DNA of 37,207 nt from Gallionellaceae bacterium (GCA_009885195.1 VFLG01000024.1:1-37207), one strand, 5' to 3'; positions 1 to 9,328 are shown, numbered from the stretch's first letter. A program made the numbers and translations. Notes: generated by a model not told the origin, from the letters alone.

Positions 1-190
1 CCTACCGAACTGATTAGCCGAGCAACGCAGGGAACCTCGAAGAGGTGGCGGATTGGGGGCGACTTCTTTGGGTTACCTTTCCTGGCAAGACAAGAAAGGT
101 AACCAGCTGCCGGGCTGCCCCCGGCGAAGTTGGTTTTGCTTGTTAGGAACGCTCTCCCTTCGACAAGCTCAGGGCGAACGGCCTTAAAAC
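1..190. repeat. Repeat-rich window edge without a gene
   Basis: No convincing coding sequence is seen here. Positions 71-104 form a hairpin whose arms read GGTTACCTTTC and GAAAGGTAACC around a short loop. Positions 153-181 carry CCCTTCGACAAGCTCAGGG with flanking bases, a short palindrome core that recurs widely in proteobacterial genomes. Both lie beyond the pmbA stop codon and could act as transcription end structures. The stretch looks like two dispersed repeats side by side. The family assignment comes from memory of common repeats, not from a search. Confidence 0.5.
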
Positions 191-1570
191 CTACTGCCCT
201 GCCACCATCATATTCTCAATCAAAACCGACCCACTCTGCCGCGACCCCTGCACCAGCACATCCTTCCCCACTGCCGCAATATGGCGGTACATATCCTTGA
301 GATTACCGGCGATGGTAATTTCCTCGACCGGATATTGAATCTCGCCATGCTCTACCCAGAACCCCGCCGCGCCGCGCGAATAATCGCCGGTCACATGATT
401 GACCCCCTGCCCCAGCAATTCGGTCACCAGCAAGCCACGTCCCATTTTTTTCAGCAATCCATTAAAGTCCAGATCGCCCGGACGCAAAATTAAATTATGG
501 TTGCCGCCTGCATTGCCGGTGGTTTTCATGCCCAGTTTGCGCGCGGAATAGCTGCCCAGAAAATAACCTTGCAGCACGCCTGCCTCGACCATGGCGCGGC
601 GCTGCGTTTTCACGCCTTCGTCGTCGAAGGTGCTGCTGGCCAGCCCGCGTGGAATATCCGGTATGTCGTCGATGTGGATGTTGGGTGAAAACACGGGCTT
701 GCCTAACTGGTCGAGCAGGAAAGAGGATTTGCGGTACTGGCTGCCGCCGCTCACCGCGCCGACGAAATGGCCGAGCAGGCTGGCGGCTATCGGCGCTTCG
801 AACAACACCGGCACTTGCATGGTGCCGAGCTTGCGCGAGTTGAGCCGCCGCAGGGCGCGTTCCGCCGCGATGCGTCCGACTTCTTCCACCTTGAGCATTT
901 CGCTCGCCTCGCGCGCCTCGCTATACCAGTGGTCGCGCTGCATCGCGCCGCCCTTGCCGGCAATCACCGCACAGCTGACGCTGTGGCGCGAAGTGGGATA
1001 ACCGCCGATGAAGCCCAAACTATTGGCAAACACGAATTGGGATTCGTGCACGCTGACGGTGGCGCCTTCCGAATTTTTGATGCGCTTGTCGCGCGAAAAT
1101 GCGGCCTGCTCGCACTCTCCGGCCAGTTCGATGGCCTGCTCCACATTCAGCAGCCAGGGATGGTACAAATCCAGATCGGGGAACTCGGTGGCCAGCATGG
1201 CCCGTTCCGGCAAACCGGCGCAATCGTCGCTGGCCGTGTGGCGCGCGATGGACAGTGCGGCATCGACCGTGTCGCGCACGGCTTGCGGCGAAAAATCCGA
1301 GGTGTTGGCATTGCCGCGCCGCTGGCCAAGGTACACGCTGATGCCGAGGCCTTTGTCGCGGTTGTATTCGATGGTCTCGACTTCGCCCTGGCGCACGGTG
1401 ACGGACTGGCCGAAACCATCCGACACTTCTGCCGCGCAGGCGGTCGCTCCGTGCTTCGCGGCATAGTCCAGCATGTCGCGGGCAATCTGGCGCAAAGTAT
1501 CCGCAGGATGGGAAAACCTGTTCTGAGCATGGACGAAGGGACGCTGTTCGTGCAGGGCAATGATCTTCAT
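191..1570 (-). CDS. pmbA: PmbA/TldE metalloprotease subunit
   Basis: 459 aa, a member of the TldD/PmbA (U62) family. PmbA (TldE) pairs with TldD in a cytosolic protease that degrades unfolded peptides, matures some ribosomally made peptides such as microcin B17, and takes part in CcdA turnover. In this pair TldE lacks the metal site and TldD is the catalytic subunit. The N-terminal half carries family-typical text such as SVTVRQGEVETIEYNRDKG and GLGISVYLGQRRG. The C-terminal half has GNAGGNHNLILRPGD and a late SVLIENMMV. Two in-frame ATGs exist, at 1570 and 1603, and neither has a clear Shine-Dalgarno site. I chose 1570 because a perfect 8-base inverted repeat (1577-1598) separates the two and better fits untranslated DNA. 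It is transcribed divergently from darP. The tldD partner is not in the window. Confidence 0.93.
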   Translation of the reverse strand: MKIIALHEQRPFVHAQNRFSHPADTLRQIARDMLDYAAKHGATACAAEVSDGFGQSVTVRQGEVETIEYNRDKGLGISVYLGQRRGNANTSDFSPQAVRDTVDAALSIARHTASDDCAGLPERAMLATEFPDLDLYHPWLLNVEQAIELAGECEQAAFSRDKRIKNSEGATVSVHESQFVFANSLGFIGGYPTSRHSVSCAVIAGKGGAMQRDHWYSEAREASEMLKVEEVGRIAAERALRRLNSRKLGTMQVPVLFEAPIAASLLGHFVGAVSGGSQYRKSSFLLDQLGKPVFSPNIHIDDIPDIPRGLASSTFDDEGVKTQRRAMVEAGVLQGYFLGSYSARKLGMKTTGNAGGNHNLILRPGDLDFNGLLKKMGRGLLVTELLGQGVNHVTGDYSRGAAGFWVEHGEIQYPVEEITIAGNLKDMYRHIAAVGKDVLVQGSRQSGSVLIENMMVAGQ

Positions 1571-1576
1571 AAGGCA

Positions 1577-1598
1577 AACGCTTTCATGGGAAAGCGTT
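1577..1598. promoter_or_regulatory. Perfect inverted repeat between pmbA and darP
   Basis: Arms AACGCTTT and AAAGCGTT flank the six bases CATGGG, in the 61-base divergent gap between the pmbA and darP start codons. It may be an operator or a 5' leader hairpin. It would fall inside pmbA only if translation began at the more distal ATG (1603). No regulator can be named from the sequence. Confidence 0.35.
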
Positions 1599-1631
1599 AT
1601 CATAACAACATCTAATCATTATTTCGCAGCC

Positions 1632-2162
1632 ATGCAAAAACACGACGACAATATAGAAGAAATAGAGTTGCCACCCAGCAAGACCAAGATCAAACAGCAG
1701 ATGCATGATTTGCAGGGTATTGGCGAGCAACTGGTGGAGCTTAGCAGCGACCGGCTGAAAGAGCTGGACTTGCCGGAGCGCTTGTTCGACGCCGTGCGCG
1801 AGATGAAGCGCATCAATAAATTCGGGGCGCAGCGGCGGCAGATGCAGTTCATCGGCAGGCTGATGCGCGAAGTGGAAACCGCGCCCATCGTGGCCAAGCT
1901 GGAGGTATGGAGCGGAAAATCGCACCAGCATATTGCTTGGCTGCACCAGATCGAGCGCTGGCGCGACCGCTTGCTGGAGGATGAATCGGCTCTGACCGAG
2001 TTGCTGGCCGACCATCCCGCTGCCGACGCGCAAAGATTGCGCGCGCTGATCCGCAACGCGCTCAAGGAAAAAGAACTCGCGAAACCGCCGAAAAGCTATC
2101 GCGAGATTTTTCAGGTACTGCGCGAGATTTTGCCGGAGCACACCGACCAGGCAGCGGAATAA
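1632..2162 (+). CDS. darP: DarP/YjgA ribosome-associated protein
   Basis: 176 aa, DUF615 (YjgA) family. In E. coli the protein binds pre-50S particles and helps late maturation of the large subunit, including the peptidyl-transferase centre. The family pattern is clear: an acidic start, PPSKTKIKQQMHDLQ, then LPERLFDAVREMKRI and GAQRRQMQFIGRLMR, followed by a helical C-terminus rich in charged residues. The ATG at 1632 is preferred over an upstream in-frame start at 1560, because the extra residues do not resemble the family and would overlap pmbA. Divergence from pmbA is a common arrangement in betaproteobacteria. Confidence 0.93.
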   Translation: MQKHDDNIEEIELPPSKTKIKQQMHDLQGIGEQLVELSSDRLKELDLPERLFDAVREMKRINKFGAQRRQMQFIGRLMREVETAPIVAKLEVWSGKSHQHIAWLHQIERWRDRLLEDESALTELLADHPAADAQRLRALIRNALKEKELAKPPKSYREIFQVLREILPEHTDQAAE

Positions 2163-2214
2163 GTTCACCCGCCTTTTCAATCTCGCACCGTCATGAACCT
2201 AAAAACCTCTATTT

Positions 2215-2318
2215 GTCCACGAAAATCACGAAATAAATCAAAAGCTTGCGCAGGACACCCATTGGGTAACGATCTACAGTTTGGCATTTCATTGAATATT
2301 TTCGTGCTTTTCGTGGAC
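2215..2318. repeat. Inverted-repeat element in darP-esterase gap
   Basis: GTCCACGAAAATCACGAAA at the left end is mirrored by TTTTCGTGCTTTTCGTGGAC at the right end, enclosing about 65 AT-rich bases with no reading frame of note. This looks like a dispersed palindromic repeat of the 'TTTCGTGxxTTTCGTGGAC' kind often seen in proteobacteria. It occupies most of the space between darP and the esterase. Only this copy is present in the window. Confidence 0.55.
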
Positions 2319-2334
2319 CAACTACTTTTCTAGG

Positions 2335-3060
2335 ATGAATAACATTCTGCCACACATCACGCTTGAAATCGGCAAGGCACCCCGGCACAGCATCATCTGG
2401 CTGCATGGACTGGGCGCTGACGGCGAAGATTTTGTTCCGGTCGCGGAAGAGATGAATTTGCCAGTCGCTGTGCGCTATATATTTCCGCACGCACCCGAAC
2501 AGCCGGTTACGATCAACGGTGGTTTCGTGATGCGCGCATGGTATGACATCGTCGCATCTGATATTGCCGCGCAGCAAGACAGCGCGGGCATACGCGCCGC
2601 GCAGGCCGCCATCGAAGCACTCATTGCGCAGGAAATACAGCGCGGCATTGCCACAGAAAATATTTATCTCGCGGGGTTTTCACAGGGCGGGGCGATTGCG
2701 CTGCATACCGGTTTGCGCCATCCCTCTCGACTGGGCGGCATCATTGCCCTGTCCTGCTATCTGCCGCTGGCAGAAACGCTGGCGCATGAAGCCAGCCCGG
2801 CATCCCGGCACATCCCTATCTTCATGGCACACGGGCGCAACGACCCGATAGTGTCTTATGCGCGGGGGAAAGTTTCGGCGGAAGCACTAAGGACGCAGGG
2901 TTATCAGTTGGAGTGGCATGAATATGCCATGCCACATTCGGTATGCATGGAGGAGGTGAGGGATGTGGAGACCTGGCTGACTCGCCAGTTAAAAAAAGGG
3001 CGCCCTAAAGATCAGGCCTCGTCCACCGCAACGGTGGAATCTTCCTCAACCTTGCGATAG
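2335..3060 (+). CDS. Carboxylesterase / lysophospholipase-like alpha/beta hydrolase
   Basis: 241 aa, Abhydrolase_2 family (EstB / YpfH / acyl-protein thioesterase-like), which hydrolyses short-chain esters or lysophospholipids. The catalytic triad is visible: Ser116 in GFSQGG, Asp170 in HGRNDPIV and His201 in MPHSV. The oxyanion-hole motif WLHGLGADG sits at 22-30. Family members usually end near residue 220, just after the helix VETWLTRQL. Here about 20 low-complexity residues follow (rich in Ser, Thr and Lys), so the frame runs 49 bases into the convergent PilZ gene. The tail begins at an A-run plus the palindrome AGGGCGCCCT, so loss of an original stop is plausible. No signal peptide is visible, so it is probably cytosolic. 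Confidence 0.88.
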   Translation: MNNILPHITLEIGKAPRHSIIWLHGLGADGEDFVPVAEEMNLPVAVRYIFPHAPEQPVTINGGFVMRAWYDIVASDIAAQQDSAGIRAAQAAIEALIAQEIQRGIATENIYLAGFSQGGAIALHTGLRHPSRLGGIIALSCYLPLAETLAHEASPASRHIPIFMAHGRNDPIVSYARGKVSAEALRTQGYQLEWHEYAMPHSVCMEEVRDVETWLTRQLKKGRPKDQASSTATVESSSTLR

Positions 3061-4595
3061 CGCGCCAGATCATAATCCCCGCCTCTTTCCAGCAGCGCCA
3101 GCGGGATCAGGAGATAATCCTTGCCCCCAAATTGAACATTCAGGCTGCGGCTCATCGAAAAATCATGCGCCCCCATCAGCAGGCAAACCTCGCCCACATC
3201 ATCCCCTGGCTTTCCCAGCCACAGGGCGATCTCTACCCCTTTTACTCTGGAACCGCCATGCGCGCGCAGCAAAATATTGTCAATATGTCGGCTTAGAATT
3301 TCCACCCCGACATGCAGATTATTCTGTGCATCGCGGCGCAAGCGGCGCACTATGCCCACGCCACGGTGCTCCACATTTTCCGGTTTGATGCCAACCAGCG
3401 AGCCGATCCTGATTCCTTCAGCGCTCCTTGCAGGCAGCACACAACCAAAGCCAGTGGCGCTAATGTCATTCACCTCCCAAATCTGGATGACTTCGCCATC
3501 GCTTGTGCTGACGATTTGATCGTCAAAGCCCGGTTCGATTGCGCCCTGTTTTAAAATTCTGTCAAAACCAATCGCCACACTCATGCTCATCTTGACCGGA
3601 TGCCGCACATGATTCCGCATCGGCGGCGGAACACTCCAATAGCTGTACATATGACGCGCTGGCACTTGCACCCTATCCGCTTCATATACACCGCCGAGAT
3701 TAACATCCTGAGGCACGATGTTTTTCTCCAGCACCTTGAGCAGTGCCTCAAGGTGCGGAATCACCTCACCCGCACCGAGGAAACGCAGGCCGGGGAGAGG
3801 TTTTGTATCCGCCATTACCCGCAGCGGCGGGCCGGGATGCGCCAGATCAAAATAAATCAGGCTGTCCTGAGTGATCCTGGCATCCACGGAAAAATACCTG
3901 CGAAAATGTGAGGTCAAGCGCTCGGCAAGATGCATATGGAATGGCAGGAGCGTGGCGGAGCCAGGCGCGTACCACATCAACACGGCGGCAAATATATTCC
4001 GTACCGATGATTCCTGTGTTTGAGTAGCGTATAACTTAAGCGGTTGATCCAGATACTTCTGCTCTTCGGCATGGGAATAAAATTCGGCCAGATGCGCCCA
4101 AACTACCGGGTCAGCTTGCTCATAACGTGCTGCCGCGACCAATAGTCTGCCCATCACGGCGTAGATGCCCCGTGCGGCGACCAGCGGCAACGAAGGCTTG
4201 ACGGCTGAGCTGCCCTTGTCGCCATTGCGATAAGCGACCAGCACTTTGAAGTAGGCCTGCTCGTTCTGTGAGAAAAAAGCGTTTAACGCCATCCAGGTGC
4301 GGTTCTCCTGAAATTTTGACGGCGCCTGGGCAGAAAAATATTCGCGCACCAGTTTGCGCATATGGGGACGCGCAGCCTCGTCCAGCAAACTGAGCGCATC
4401 AAATCGCTGGTCTACATGGAAATCCGCGTGGCCGCGCACGGACTCAATCCAGTCCGTAAGTTCCTGCAACGCCTTTAAAGCGTCATTCCTCGGCACATCG
4501 TTCAGCAACTTCTGTGCCGATTTGATATCCGCCATCGGGTGATCCGATTTATTACCAAATAATCCCAACTCGCTCCACCCCTCACCGAACAACAT
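3012..4595 (-). CDS. Large PilZ-type protein, candidate c-di-GMP receptor
   Basis: 527 aa. The N-terminal ~300 residues are helical, have no domain I can name, and include TPR-like alternation. The C-terminal part carries the two halves of the PilZ nucleotide signature: RxxxR at residues 327-331 (RNHVR) and DxSxxG at 377-382 (DISATG), followed by beta-strand-rich text (GIVRRLRRDAQNNLHVGVEIL). The gap between the two motifs is about 45 residues, longer than usual, so this is a variant PilZ fold. PilZ proteins bind cyclic di-GMP and tune motility, exopolysaccharide or pilus functions. No membrane segment or signal peptide is seen. The first ATG (4595) was kept; Met21 is an alternative. It converges on the esterase with a 49-base overlap. 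Confidence 0.7.
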   Translation of the reverse strand: MLFGEGWSELGLFGNKSDHPMADIKSAQKLLNDVPRNDALKALQELTDWIESVRGHADFHVDQRFDALSLLDEAARPHMRKLVREYFSAQAPSKFQENRTWMALNAFFSQNEQAYFKVLVAYRNGDKGSSAVKPSLPLVAARGIYAVMGRLLVAAARYEQADPVVWAHLAEFYSHAEEQKYLDQPLKLYATQTQESSVRNIFAAVLMWYAPGSATLLPFHMHLAERLTSHFRRYFSVDARITQDSLIYFDLAHPGPPLRVMADTKPLPGLRFLGAGEVIPHLEALLKVLEKNIVPQDVNLGGVYEADRVQVPARHMYSYWSVPPPMRNHVRHPVKMSMSVAIGFDRILKQGAIEPGFDDQIVSTSDGEVIQIWEVNDISATGFGCVLPARSAEGIRIGSLVGIKPENVEHRGVGIVRRLRRDAQNNLHVGVEILSRHIDNILLRAHGGSRVKGVEIALWLGKPGDDVGEVCLLMGAHDFSMSRSLNVQFGGKDYLLIPLALLERGGDYDLARYRKVEEDSTVAVDEA

Positions 4596-4713
4596 TTATG
4601 CGACCAATAGCGCGAATCCGTCCCCTGTCGCCATTTTAACTCAACACAATATGCCTTGTTTGGCTATTGTGTATTATTCTAACCTGCCGGTAACCACTTA
4701 AAACAGCTCGCGG

Positions 4714-5412
4714 ATGATCACTTTATTAGGCGATGATACGCCCTTTCCGCCCGTAGCGCAGGCTTTGCGCAGTCCAAACGGACTGCTGGCTGCGGGTGGG
4801 AACTTGTCTGCGGCCCGCTTGCTGGATGCCTATAGTCACGGCATCTTCCCTTGGTTCAACGCAGGCGAACCCATTTTATGGTGGAGTCCCGACCCGCGCA
4901 TGGTGCTGGTGCCGGGGGAGTTCAAAATTTCCCGGTCATTGCGCAAGACCTTGCACAGCAAGAATTATGAAGTTCGTAGCGACAGCGCCTTCGGGCAAGT
5001 GATGCGCGCCTGCGCCGCACCGCGCGGCGAACAAACAGGCACTTGGATACATGAAGACATGATAGCGGCCTATACCGAACTGCATCAAATGGGAATAGCG
5101 CACTCGGTGGAAATCTGGATGAATGGCAGACTGGCGGGCGGGTTGTATGGTGTCAGTATCGGGCGCATGTTTTTTGGCGAATCCATGTTCAGCCGCGTCA
5201 CCGATGCATCCAAGATCGCGCTCGCCCATCTCACCTCGCAATTGCAACGCTGGGGTTATGGCTTGATCGACTGCCAGATGAGCACGCCGCATCTTGCCTC
5301 GCTGGGCGCACGCGAGATGCCCCGTGCGGAATTTATACTTCGCTTGAAAGAATTGATACACTACCCGGAACCCTTGATCAAATGGCAGTTCGACCATGAA
5401 TCCCAAATATGA
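4714..5412 (+). CDS. aat: Leucyl/phenylalanyl-tRNA--protein transferase
   Basis: 232 aa, the normal family length. Aat moves Leu or Phe from tRNA to N-terminal Arg or Lys of proteins, creating N-degrons recognised by ClpS for ClpAP degradation. The family hallmark GIFPWF is followed by [15 protein letters not shown], and further conserved blocks are ETGTWI-like [20 protein letters not shown] and FFGESMFSR. The stop codon overlaps the start of bpt in an ATGA, so the two are co-translated. Cytosolic. Confidence 0.96.
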   Translation: MITLLGDDTPFPPVAQALRSPNGLLAAGGNLSAARLLDAYSHGIFPWFNAGEPILWWSPDPRMVLVPGEFKISRSLRKTLHSKNYEVRSDSAFGQVMRACAAPRGEQTGTWIHEDMIAAYTELHQMGIAHSVEIWMNGRLAGGLYGVSIGRMFFGESMFSRVTDASKIALAHLTSQLQRWGYGLIDCQMSTPHLASLGAREMPRAEFILRLKELIHYPEPLIKWQFDHESQI

Positions 5413-6173
5413 ACTTGCTACATGACATCCCGCTGTCGGCGCTACAGCTCTACCTCACCGCCCCCTATCCATGCAGCTATCTGCCGCAACGGCTGGCGCG
5501 CTCACAAGTGGCCGCGCCCAACTTTCTGATCACGTCGCCAGTTTATTCGGGACTGGTGCAGCACGGCTTCCGCCGCAGCGGAACATTCACCTATCGCCCG
5601 CGCTGCGATAGCTGTAGCGCCTGTGTGCCGGTGCGCGTCGAAACGGCTTTGTTCACACCCAGCCGCGCCCAGCGCCGCTCCCGGCAACGCCACTTGGCCT
5701 TGGAGGCATCGCTGCATGCCCTGCAAGATCACGAGGAATACTTCGCGCTCTACCAGCGTTACCAGGCGACGCGCCACCCCAATGGTGGCATGGAAAACGA
5801 CAGCCGCGGGCAATACCGCAACTTTCTGCTGCACAGCCATGTCGATTCCATGCTGGTGGAGTTTCGCGAACCCTTAGCCCGCGCTCAGGACAGGCAGGGT
5901 GTGCTGCGCATGGTAAGCATCATCGATATTCTCGAAGATGGCTTGTCTTCGGTGTATACGTTTTATGAACCGGGCATGGCGCAAACCAGCTTTGGCACCT
6001 ACAACGTGCTGTGGCAAATTGAGCTATGCCGCAAACTGCAACTGGACTATCTGTATCTCGGTTACTGGATCGAGGCAAGCAAAAAAATGGCATACAAAAC
6101 CAACTTCCGTCCCATGCAAGGACTGATACAAGGCAAATGGCAAGCCCTGCCGTCACCAGACAACACGCCATGA
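5409..6173 (+). CDS. bpt: Aspartate/glutamate leucyltransferase
   Basis: 254 aa, Bpt/Ate family (arginyl-tRNA-protein transferase fold). In bacteria such as Vibrio vulnificus, Bpt transfers Leu to N-terminal Asp or Glu, complementing Aat in the N-degron pathway. Conserved parts are [14 protein letters not shown] near residues 20-33, the paired cysteines in [13 protein letters not shown], and the C-terminal block [17 protein letters not shown]. The start ATG lies in the 4-base overlap with aat, and the stop overlaps the next start in the same way. Confidence 0.95.
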   Translation: MNLLHDIPLSALQLYLTAPYPCSYLPQRLARSQVAAPNFLITSPVYSGLVQHGFRRSGTFTYRPRCDSCSACVPVRVETALFTPSRAQRRSRQRHLALEASLHALQDHEEYFALYQRYQATRHPNGGMENDSRGQYRNFLLHSHVDSMLVEFREPLARAQDRQGVLRMVSIIDILEDGLSSVYTFYEPGMAQTSFGTYNVLWQIELCRKLQLDYLYLGYWIEASKKMAYKTNFRPMQGLIQGKWQALPSPDNTP

Positions 6174-7054
6174 AAATCCGCCTCGCCCTGTTCTCGGTTG
6201 CCCTGTTGCTGCTGCCCGCGCTATCCATCTGGCTGTCCGGCCAAGGCTTGCCGGAGCACGCGACCATTGTGGGAAATGCCGTGCTTCCCACACTCATCGC
6301 CAGCTTGGTCGTGACCGCAGCCACCCTGTTACTCAACGCACACACGCACCATCGTAGCGGCTCCAGCCTGCTGCACACGCAACGGCCCTATATTGCCTGG
6401 TTGAGCGTCGCGGGCGCCGGTATGGGTACGTTGCTGGCTTATCTCAACTTTTACACGGCAAGCTGGATTACCTCCGCCGACAGTCTGGTGCAATCTCTGC
6501 TGCTCGCCGCATTGCTGGGCGCTCTGCTGTTGCCAAGCGTGCTGGTCACGCGTTTATGGCTGGCGGGCTTTCCCGGCCTGCTGCGCAGCCTCACACGCGC
6601 GCCGGCACTGCCCAAACTCGGATCTGAACCCACCGCCTGGCTGCTCCTGCTAACAGCTTTAAGCGGCCTGCTCTGCGGTGCGGCATGGCCTGCACAATTT
6701 TTCTGGCTGCTGTGGCTTTCACCATTGTTGTTGCTTGCCGCACTGCAATTGCTGTGGCACGAAAGCACGATTTTCTCCGGGTTGAATCAGGGCGACTGGA
6801 GCCGCATCCTGCTGTCCAGCCTGTCCGGCCTGCTGACCGGTGGCCTAGCATTGGCAGCCTATATGCTGGCGGGCGGCGCAGTGTATTTCTCTCTACCCCT
6901 GCCGCCGCTCAGCATCACGCTCGGGCTGGCCATATTCGGCCTGCTGTGCCTGCAACTTGGCGATATCGTGGCGGAGCCATGGCGCGGCAAAAAGCGTTCG
7001 GACATATTCAAGAAAAAAACCTTTCCCATTCCGCTAGTCGTCAAGAAAGATTGA
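6170..7054 (+). CDS. Polytopic membrane protein, unknown function
   Basis: 294 aa. The start is the ATG in the ATGA overlap with bpt; longer in-frame starts lie inside bpt and are rejected. About eight hydrophobic segments are visible, the first being a signal-anchor-like stretch ([18 protein letters not shown]). The rest is rich in Leu, Ala and Gly, with a basic C-terminal tail ([10 protein letters not shown]). I do not recognise a family. It is embedded between the N-degron transferases and pyrD, four bases from the latter, so it is almost certainly co-transcribed, but position alone does not give its role. Confidence 0.8.
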   Translation: MKIRLALFSVALLLLPALSIWLSGQGLPEHATIVGNAVLPTLIASLVVTAATLLLNAHTHHRSGSSLLHTQRPYIAWLSVAGAGMGTLLAYLNFYTASWITSADSLVQSLLLAALLGALLLPSVLVTRLWLAGFPGLLRSLTRAPALPKLGSEPTAWLLLLTALSGLLCGAAWPAQFFWLLWLSPLLLLAALQLLWHESTIFSGLNQGDWSRILLSSLSGLLTGGLALAAYMLAGGAVYFSLPLPPLSITLGLAIFGLLCLQLGDIVAEPWRGKKRSDIFKKKTFPIPLVVKKD

Positions 7055-7057
7055 TTG

Positions 7058-8092
7058 ATGTATCCCCTGATACGCCCCCTGCTTTTTTCTCTCGACCCGG
7101 AAACAGCCCACCACCTGACCCTCGACGCGCTGCAGAATGCACACCGGTTCGGCCTGCTGCCGCTGTTTGCCAAACGCCCCACTGACGATCCGCGCACGGT
7201 AATGGGCCTGACCTTTCCCAACCCGGTCGGGCTGGCCGCCGGTCTGGACAAAAACGGTGCTTACCTTGATGCGCTGGCTGAACTCGGCTTCGGTTTCATC
7301 GAGGTTGGCACGGTCACACCGCGCCCGCAACCGGGCAACCCCAAGCCACGCCTGTTCCGCCTGGCCGAGGCGCAGGCCATCATCAACCGCATGGGTTTCA
7401 ACAACCTCGGCGTGGATGCGCTCGTCGAAAACGTAAAGCGCGCGCACTTTCGCGGAATTCTCGGTATCAACATCGGCAAAAATTTTGACACGCCGATAGA
7501 GCGCGCCGCTGACGATTACCTGATCGGTTTGCGCAAAGTTTATGCCCACGCCAGCTATGTCGCCATCAACATCTCTTCACCCAATACCAAGAACCTGCGC
7601 CAATTACAGGGCAGTGATGAACTCGACGCGCTGCTCGCGCAACTGAAAGCCGAGCAGGAAATGCTGGCCGAGATGCATGGAAAATACGTGCCGCTGGCAG
7701 TGAAGATCGCCCCCGATCTGGACAACGAGCAAATTCGCCAGATAGCAAAACTTTTGGTTCACCATCGCATGGACGGCGTGATCGCCACCAACACCACGCT
7801 GTCGCGCGAGGGCGTGGAATATCTGCCGCATGGCGCGGAATCCGGCGGCCTGAGCGGCGCGCCGCTGCGCGACAAATCCACCGCCATGATCCGCCGGCTT
7901 GCCGCCGAACTGCAAAGCGCGCTACCCATCATCGGCGTGGGCGGCATTCTGAGCGGGGAAGATGCGATAGAAAAAATTCAGGCCGGGGCGGCATTGGTGC
8001 AGCTATATAGCGGCCTGATTTATCGCGGCACAGATTTAGTCAGTGAGTGCGCCAAGGCGATTGAGGACTCACAACATGGCACATTGCGATAA
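7058..8092 (+). CDS. pyrD: Dihydroorotate dehydrogenase (quinone), class 2
   Basis: 344 aa. It oxidises dihydroorotate to orotate with FMN and passes electrons to membrane quinone, the fourth step of UMP synthesis. The N-terminal amphipathic helix ([19 protein letters not shown]) marks the membrane-associated class 2 enzymes. Visible motifs are [35 protein letters not shown] and [11 protein letters not shown], with the class 2 catalytic serine around residues 173-174. The C-terminus has GVGGI and the FMN-phosphate region [12 protein letters not shown] chose ATG 7058; a TTG directly before it is also possible. Confidence 0.97.
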   Translation: MYPLIRPLLFSLDPETAHHLTLDALQNAHRFGLLPLFAKRPTDDPRTVMGLTFPNPVGLAAGLDKNGAYLDALAELGFGFIEVGTVTPRPQPGNPKPRLFRLAEAQAIINRMGFNNLGVDALVENVKRAHFRGILGINIGKNFDTPIERAADDYLIGLRKVYAHASYVAINISSPNTKNLRQLQGSDELDALLAQLKAEQEMLAEMHGKYVPLAVKIAPDLDNEQIRQIAKLLVHHRMDGVIATNTTLSREGVEYLPHGAESGGLSGAPLRDKSTAMIRRLAAELQSALPIIGVGGILSGEDAIEKIQAGAALVQLYSGLIYRGTDLVSECAKAIEDSQHGTLR

Positions 8093-8118
8093 TTACGCCG
8101 CCTTCATTGGCATGATAG

Positions 8119-8685
8119 CTAAAATGCCATTCTCACACCCACATGGGCACCCTCATCTATCACGCCACCAACAGCAGGCAAAGTATTAATATTAAATTTT
8201 ATTTTACGGTAACCCACATAGGCCGCCGCCTGCTGCATTATTTCATATTCCACCCGCACACCTGTTTGGAGAAATCGGCTGGCATCGCCAAAGGTAACAA
8301 CATCGGGGGCAAAATATATCTGCCCAATAATGCCAAATTTCCTGTCGTCTGAAGGCGTTAAGCGAACTTGCCCGCCCAGTGCCAAGGCCATGGCATCATC
8401 TTTTTTTATCGTGGCGGCAAGCACTTTTACACCCACACCAAACGATGCGATAGCCGCACTGTCCCCATTATTCATCACCAGCAAGCCAGCATCCCCCAGC
8501 ACGTTGTTCGAGTTGTTGTAGAGAAAACCCATATGGATTTCGGACTTTCCCTGTCCAACATGGCCCGTAGAAGCAATGTACTGGAATTGGGCAACATCGT
8601 TGCTCAAATTTATATCAAGCGCATCGGCCATGGCTGAAGCGCTGATGGTGAATAGAGAAATGGCAAGAATATGACGCAACAACAT
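8119..8685 (-). CDS. YfaZ-like outer membrane protein
   Basis: 188 aa. An N-terminal signal peptide (LLRHILAISLFTISASAMA) is followed by amphipathic strands, ending in the aromatic-terminated GVRMAF typical of outer-membrane beta-barrels. The text around DAGLLVMNNGD and the C-terminal AAYVGYRKIKFNI resembles the YfaZ family, whose role is unknown. Base composition is lower in GC than in neighbouring genes. It converges with pyrD, with only 26 bases between the stop codons. Confidence 0.72.
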   Translation of the reverse strand: MLLRHILAISLFTISASAMADALDINLSNDVAQFQYIASTGHVGQGKSEIHMGFLYNNSNNVLGDAGLLVMNNGDSAAIASFGVGVKVLAATIKKDDAMALALGGQVRLTPSDDRKFGIIGQIYFAPDVVTFGDASRFLQTGVRVEYEIMQQAAAYVGYRKIKFNINTLPAVGGVIDEGAHVGVRMAF

Positions 8686-8857
8686 GGCTACACTCCTTAA
8701 AAATTAAATTAATTTATTGAAAATACTTTTGTAACCGCCAGATTATTTCACCTTTGCAGGCTACCTCCACACAACAAACGGGTCAATCGCTCACTTTATT
8801 TTCAGCACATTATGGGCGTCACCACAAAACAACACAACGGCGTAAATGCGACACACA
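8686..8857. other. AT-rich gap between two leftward genes
   Basis: 172 bases upstream of the YfaZ-like gene. The stretch next to its start is A/T-rich and probably holds its promoter, but no clean -35/-10 pair stands out. A Shine-Dalgarno-like AAGGAGT on the minus strand lies just before the YfaZ start. No reading frame or repeat is seen. Confidence 0.4.
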
Positions 8858-9328
8858 CTAAACTGGCGATGAAGAACGCACTCCAATCTTGAGTACCAGC
8901 ACAATTCCCATCAGGCTTTGCACCAGGTAAACGATACTCGCCACGCCGTGCCAGGTTCTAAAACTTTCAGCATACACACTGTGCATCACTGCGTCGGGCA
9001 TCGCCTGCGCCTTAAGATCGGCCAGTATCGGCTGAATACCGAACTGCCCTGCCAATGTTAACAGCAACATGGCGGCAATCACCCAGAATATCTTTTGCCT
9101 GAATGCCTGCCTGCCAAACTGGGCGAAATAATAGGCCAGCAAATACAGGGCGCAAACGATACCCGTGTATGCCATGACTGCAAACAGCTTGCCGGCCAGC
9201 ATCCCCGCCAGCTGCCTGTCCGGCAGTGTTTGGAACAGCACTGGTGCAGCCAGATAGCCGATTGCGCACAGCCCGCCGAGCCAGACAGATGCCACCAGCA
9301 ACGCCAAACCTTGACTAATTTTATTCAT
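8858..9328 (-). CDS. DUF4149 membrane protein
   Basis: 156 aa with four predicted membrane segments, matching the DUF4149 (TMEM205-like) pattern: the opening GLALLVASVWLGGLCAIGYL, then APVLFQTLPDRQLAGMLAG, and two central hydrophobic helices. A last hydrophobic helix follows the conserved FRTWHGVASIVYLVQS. The function is unknown. The ATG at 9328 was preferred to one ten codons upstream because the family normally starts directly before the first helix. It is probably a free-standing gene, pointing away from nth. Confidence 0.8.
   Translation of the reverse strand: MNKISQGLALLVASVWLGGLCAIGYLAAPVLFQTLPDRQLAGMLAGKLFAVMAYTGIVCALYLLAYYFAQFGRQAFRQKIFWVIAAMLLLTLAGQFGIQPILADLKAQAMPDAVMHSVYAESFRTWHGVASIVYLVQSLMGIVLVLKIGVRSSSPV

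Noticed and set aside
767-1615. Long plus-strand open frame opposite pmbA (282 aa)
   Set aside because: It is antisense to a well-conserved gene, its composition follows from pmbA codons, and it has no recognisable motif or ribosome site.
8108-8126. Hairpin TGGCAT...ATGCCA between pyrD and the YfaZ-like gene as a terminator
   Set aside because: The stem is only six base pairs, has no T-run, and overlaps the stop codon of the YfaZ-like gene.
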